A stretch of 64,000 nucleotides of DNA, taken from Pycnopodia helianthoides (Eukaryota; Echinodermata; Asteroidea; Forcipulatida; Asteriidae). The notes beneath the pieces were generated by a model. The model searched no databases. It was not told where the DNA came from and was given only the letters and a program-made list of their open reading frames with translations. Position 1 is the first letter of the stretch, and every line of letters begins with the position of its first letter. This document shows positions 60,519 to 64,000 of this stretch, piece by piece. The stretch is from contig CM063258.1 in the NCBI GenBank assembly GCA_032158295.1, forward strand, positions 2,190,001 through 2,254,000, given 5' to 3'. Made by a program: the position numbers and the translations under genes.

Positions 60519-62051
60519 GTAAGTGAACTTTTACAATTTCTTTTTTTCCTTCTTCATCAAAACTAACCCTTTATTTTCCAGTGGAAGGCTCATGGAAACA
60601 ATCATCCGAACAACTTAAAGAGAAATTACGTCTGACGAATATTGTTTACCCTGAACTTATTAAAGAATCAGTGAATAGTGCAAAGTTCATTCCTCCATCA
60701 AGTATGTAGTAATAAAAACTAAAAAACTGCAACCAGAGTAAAAACCAACCCAACCGAAAGGGGTAGAAGAACACTTTGTGCCTGCAAATTGCATGTCTCA
60801 TGCAGTAGTCCCTGAAATATCAAAGCCTGACACCTACCAAATAAAATAGAATTAGAGTCAGGATACTACCATCCCTTCAGGTAACCTGACTGAAACCTTA
60901 GACCATTGTCTTTAAGATATTCAGTATATCTTCCCTCACTTCTGTAACGCATATACTTTATCTCGTTTCCAAATGATGTCACGCAAAGTCTTTACGAAAA
61001 GATAAAGCGCTCAAGCTCTCTGATAGGAAAAGTTTCATTCGCAAAAGTAGAATAAAAATAAAGGGTTCTTCTCATTTAACTTACTTTAAAATACAAATTG
61101 ATTAAATTATTTATGAATTTTTTTAAAGCACGGTGTGTCATAAGCGATGTATATATATATTTTTAGATCAGTGTATTTTATGGTGAAATATAACACCATG
61201 TACTTTGCGTGTACATGAACAGGTACCTTTAAATTTCACATTGTGTTTTTAATATGCCGTTATACCCTGGAAATGTGCGATGCCAGTGTTGTACTTCACT
61301 CGCATGGATTACCACTTGGATCGACTCGACAAAAACAACGGCTACAACAACAAAAGCAACACTAACAGCCGCAACAGCAACAAACAATATAACATAGAAC
61401 TTTCCTCACACTCTTATCTTTATAGTAAAGTTCAAAGTTCAAGCAGAGCGAGCCACTTTGCATTATTTAGATCCCATTATAAACGTTGGATATCACATCA
61501 TAATCAATTTAAATTCAGCATTTCCTCTTTCCTCTCTGTGGAACCATCACCATAACAAAATAATCCTCGGGCCGGATTGACCATAGTCCTCAACAGTAAA
61601 GCACACGAACTGTATGTTCGCATGCTATACGAGTGCATTCAGACTATTGGCAATTTTGGCGTGACATGAATTTTACGCTATAATTAATTGTTACACCTGT
61701 TCTAATTCAACGAGTGACAACACAAACACGCTATGTTTACGGTTGACTGCATTGATGAGCAGGTTTCATTGGCTGATTAGCAAAGAGGGAAAGTGAGTCA
61801 TTGTTTTTTTGATAGCGAGTTTACCCCGGTTGGTAATACAGGCATTTTTGTTTGCTGTTGAGAAGCTTGTGCGTGGTTCTCACTTGCCTAATATGGAATC
61901 ATGTCACCATGGCCTAAAATTAGAATAATGCTTAAAAACATTCTGCTAAGCACCAATAAAGCAGGGTACCAGTCACATATGCTAAATGTGAAATGGTATT
62001 TTAGTTGGTAACCTTTTTCTGGCAAGCATAATTTTGGTTGTGCTTAGTTCG

Positions 62052-62159
62052 TTTTTCTACTATCATCATCATTAGACAGTGTAAGTTTTATGTAAATCTG
62101 TGATCAAAAAGTATATTTTATAAGGTTTTCTTTCTTACCAATGCTATAATGTTCCTTTT
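62052..62159 (+). mobile_element. Truncated family A MITE inside a family B element
   Basis: Only the right third of family A is present (from TTTTTCTACTATCATCATC to AATGTTCC). It sits inside a family B fold-back element whose end (GAGCAGCTCTATGATG, then GGGGCCC) follows directly. Confidence 0.8.
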
Positions 62160-63848
62160 TATTTGAGCAGCTCTATGATGATGAAAATGGGGCCCATTAT
62201 TTTGATTATGGAAGACAATTAAGTGAAAATTCATCATATAGCAATGTCCAAAAATCGAAAACGAAACAAAACATCTTAACACGAAAAAACAAAACAAAAA
62301 ACACACACACAAACAAGGAATTTTTCCCCATTTGTCAATATAATTAATAGGCCCGTTGGGTTGTCAAAGCGCTGTCATTTCTCGCTTAACTAATAGATAT
62401 CCAAATATTACATTACTAAATTAAGAAGGAAATAAAACAAAATGCCTGCACAACCTACACACGAACAGGATGTGCTATTAGCATGATCACTGTAGTGGAA
62501 AATGAATGACAAAGGCTTTGTCATCGTTTCCCAAATGGAGGCTTTGAAACAAAATGGCGGCGCCCATGACACAAGATCACGGCTCAGTAAAGTTCTTGTA
62601 CATTTTCAGAAAAATTAATTCTATTAAACTTCTCATCTTTAAAGACCGGTGAGAGAAACCAAACGGACCATGTGTGTGGTGTTTTTTTAATATCAACAAT
62701 ATTCTATTTAGTTCCACGTTTTTAAAAAAGATGTACAAAGAATCAACATTGTCCCGGAATAATCTCGGCAGTTCCTCCACTTAAAACGTCAAGTCACGGT
62801 GTTAGTTATTTATGTGATCATACGCGCCGTGGTGGAAAAGACACTGCAATTAAAAAGTCACCTCAGACCTCCACGGGACAAGAACTTCATGTCAACCTTG
62901 TCCACAGTCCTTATACTTGATTACCACTTTAATCTGCCGATAGAACCACCCCCATCCCAGTCCACAACATGCTTTACGAGTCACATTACCGACTCGACAA
63001 GAAATACGATCTATTTACCCGACAGGTCGGTGGGGGTAAAAAATGTGTCACGAGCGTCACGAGCTGCTTCGATTCATAAGAAGTCAGATTTACAACAAAA
63101 TGAGCTGGTAGGCTCAAACCTCATTTTAAAAATTCTGTCACGGACACCCGAAGAAATAACTTAAGAGACGTGACGTGAATGAAAGAGATCTACATCCAGT
63201 GCTCCATGGTGATCGTTTTTTATTTGCGATTATCTGTGCTCGATATTCTAAATTCGATTAACAGATTGCGCTTATGATCAATACTTCACTTTTTGACCAC
63301 TTATGATTGATTCGTTTAATATTATGATCAACTTTTTTGGATATATGATCGATACTCTACTATGCTAAAGTTTGCAATTATGTTTAATTGGTACAGTCGA
63401 TAACTTTCAATCGGTTCGATCAATCCACTCTGCAAGGGCCTACTTCATCGTGGTCTGTGGTTAACTTAAAACCACGTACTATCGAACATTCTGAGATAAG
63501 AGAAGAAGTCTTGTCTGTTTGAACGAAACATGCATGAGGCCGGCACACGCGTGCCTTGGTTTGGCCAGAAGGTATTAATAGCTAGGGCCTACAGGTGTAA
63601 GGGATGGGGGTATAACCATGTATATCCGGTCACCCCGTGTTGTTTGATCACGAGAGAGTGGCAAACGACTTGACCTATAATTACACCTTAAGATGTGTTG
63701 CATGTCTGTGGCGCATTGATATTCAGAGATATAGTTACGCGGGTAAAACCCGGAGATTTTCACATTTCGTTGAACTTCTAAGTGCCGTGTGGCCGGCTGT
63801 CATCACACTTCATATTCATGGAGTTCTATTTTCTGGACTCTTTTTGGG

Positions 63849-63941
63849 ATGTGGGTCCATGAGGTCGAGTTGACTCAGTTTCGAACGAACCCAGGGATAT
63901 GGGTCCATGAGGTGAGTTGACTCAGTTTCGAACGAACCCAT
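63849..63941 (+). repeat. Two-copy direct repeat of about 47 bp
   Basis: The block from GTGGGTCCATGAGGT through GAGTTGACTCAGTTTCGAAC to GAACCCA occurs twice in a row, with a two-base difference in length. Confidence 0.9.
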
Positions 63942-64000
63942 GAACACATAATCAATGTGATCTATCCATTGTCAATAGTATAATAGCCCCCCCCCCCCCC

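Larger units (their letters stand above)
60519..64000. other. FAM78 intron 1, incomplete
   Basis: No further FAM78 exon seen. It contains the family B copy with a truncated family A insert (61909-62195), a two-copy direct repeat at about 63849-63941, and a terminal run of C at 63988-64000 where the window ends. Confidence 0.5.

Noticed and set aside
63988..64000. Run of C at the window end, and other C or G runs at 7147-7158, 8013-8027, 15177-15189, 45216-45226 and 53166-53176
   Set aside because: Simple homopolymers common in this genome. They do not mark a gene or an element boundary.

Overview
This is a fragment of an animal nuclear genome: AT-rich, intron-rich, with GT-AG introns and dense small mobile elements. 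It most likely comes from an echinoderm, probably a sea star. That call is inference. It rests on the invertebrate-deuterostome character of the proteins and on short inverted-repeat families of a kind I associate with echinoderms (the one beginning GGGCCCAATTTCATAGAGCT, the TTAA-flanked ones, and tRNA-derived SINEs). No bacterial operon, CRISPR array or rRNA is present.

Six protein genes were reconstructed exon by exon from conserved protein blocks, splice sites and matching phases. In order they are DOLPP1 (minus, 968-17236), QTRT1 (plus, 18202-24263), an unnamed gene (plus, 27963-34934), PRDX6 (minus, 38672-46541), PLPP6 (minus, 49177-51117) and the first coding exon of FAM78 (plus, 60256-60518, continuing past the window). 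DOLPP1 and QTRT1 are head to head across 965 bp. PLPP6 and FAM78 are also head to head, but about 9 kb apart.

The five named genes do not form one pathway. DOLPP1 recycles dolichyl pyrophosphate in N-glycosylation. QTRT1 puts queuine into tRNA anticodons. PRDX6 is a 1-Cys peroxiredoxin. PLPP6 is a lipid phosphatase of the same PAP2 superfamily as DOLPP1. FAM78 has no known function. From memory of the human map, their orthologues lie on 9q34, 19p13, 1q24-25 and 9p24, which are parts of the MHC paralogon, so the window looks like a piece of the unduplicated ancestral linkage.

The most novel item is the 423-codon gene at 27963-34934. It has an N-myristoylation signal, a hexapeptide repeat, an acidic stretch, an IQ motif, and a C-terminal block resembling the mainly bacterial DUF4347 domain. 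The presumed cysteine is kept and the presumed histidine is replaced by glutamine. Other notable points are a PRDX6 lacking the phospholipase Ser and His, a PLPP6 last exon broken by two one-base gaps, a 342-codon open frame fused upstream of FAM78, a 16-bp minisatellite in the probable QTRT1 3' UTR, a 112-bp satellite array with an internal dyad, and nested MITEs that reveal their own target sites.

The remaining sequence is introns and intergenic DNA filled with MITEs, fold-back elements, two SINE pieces, one dead LINE fragment and simple repeats.
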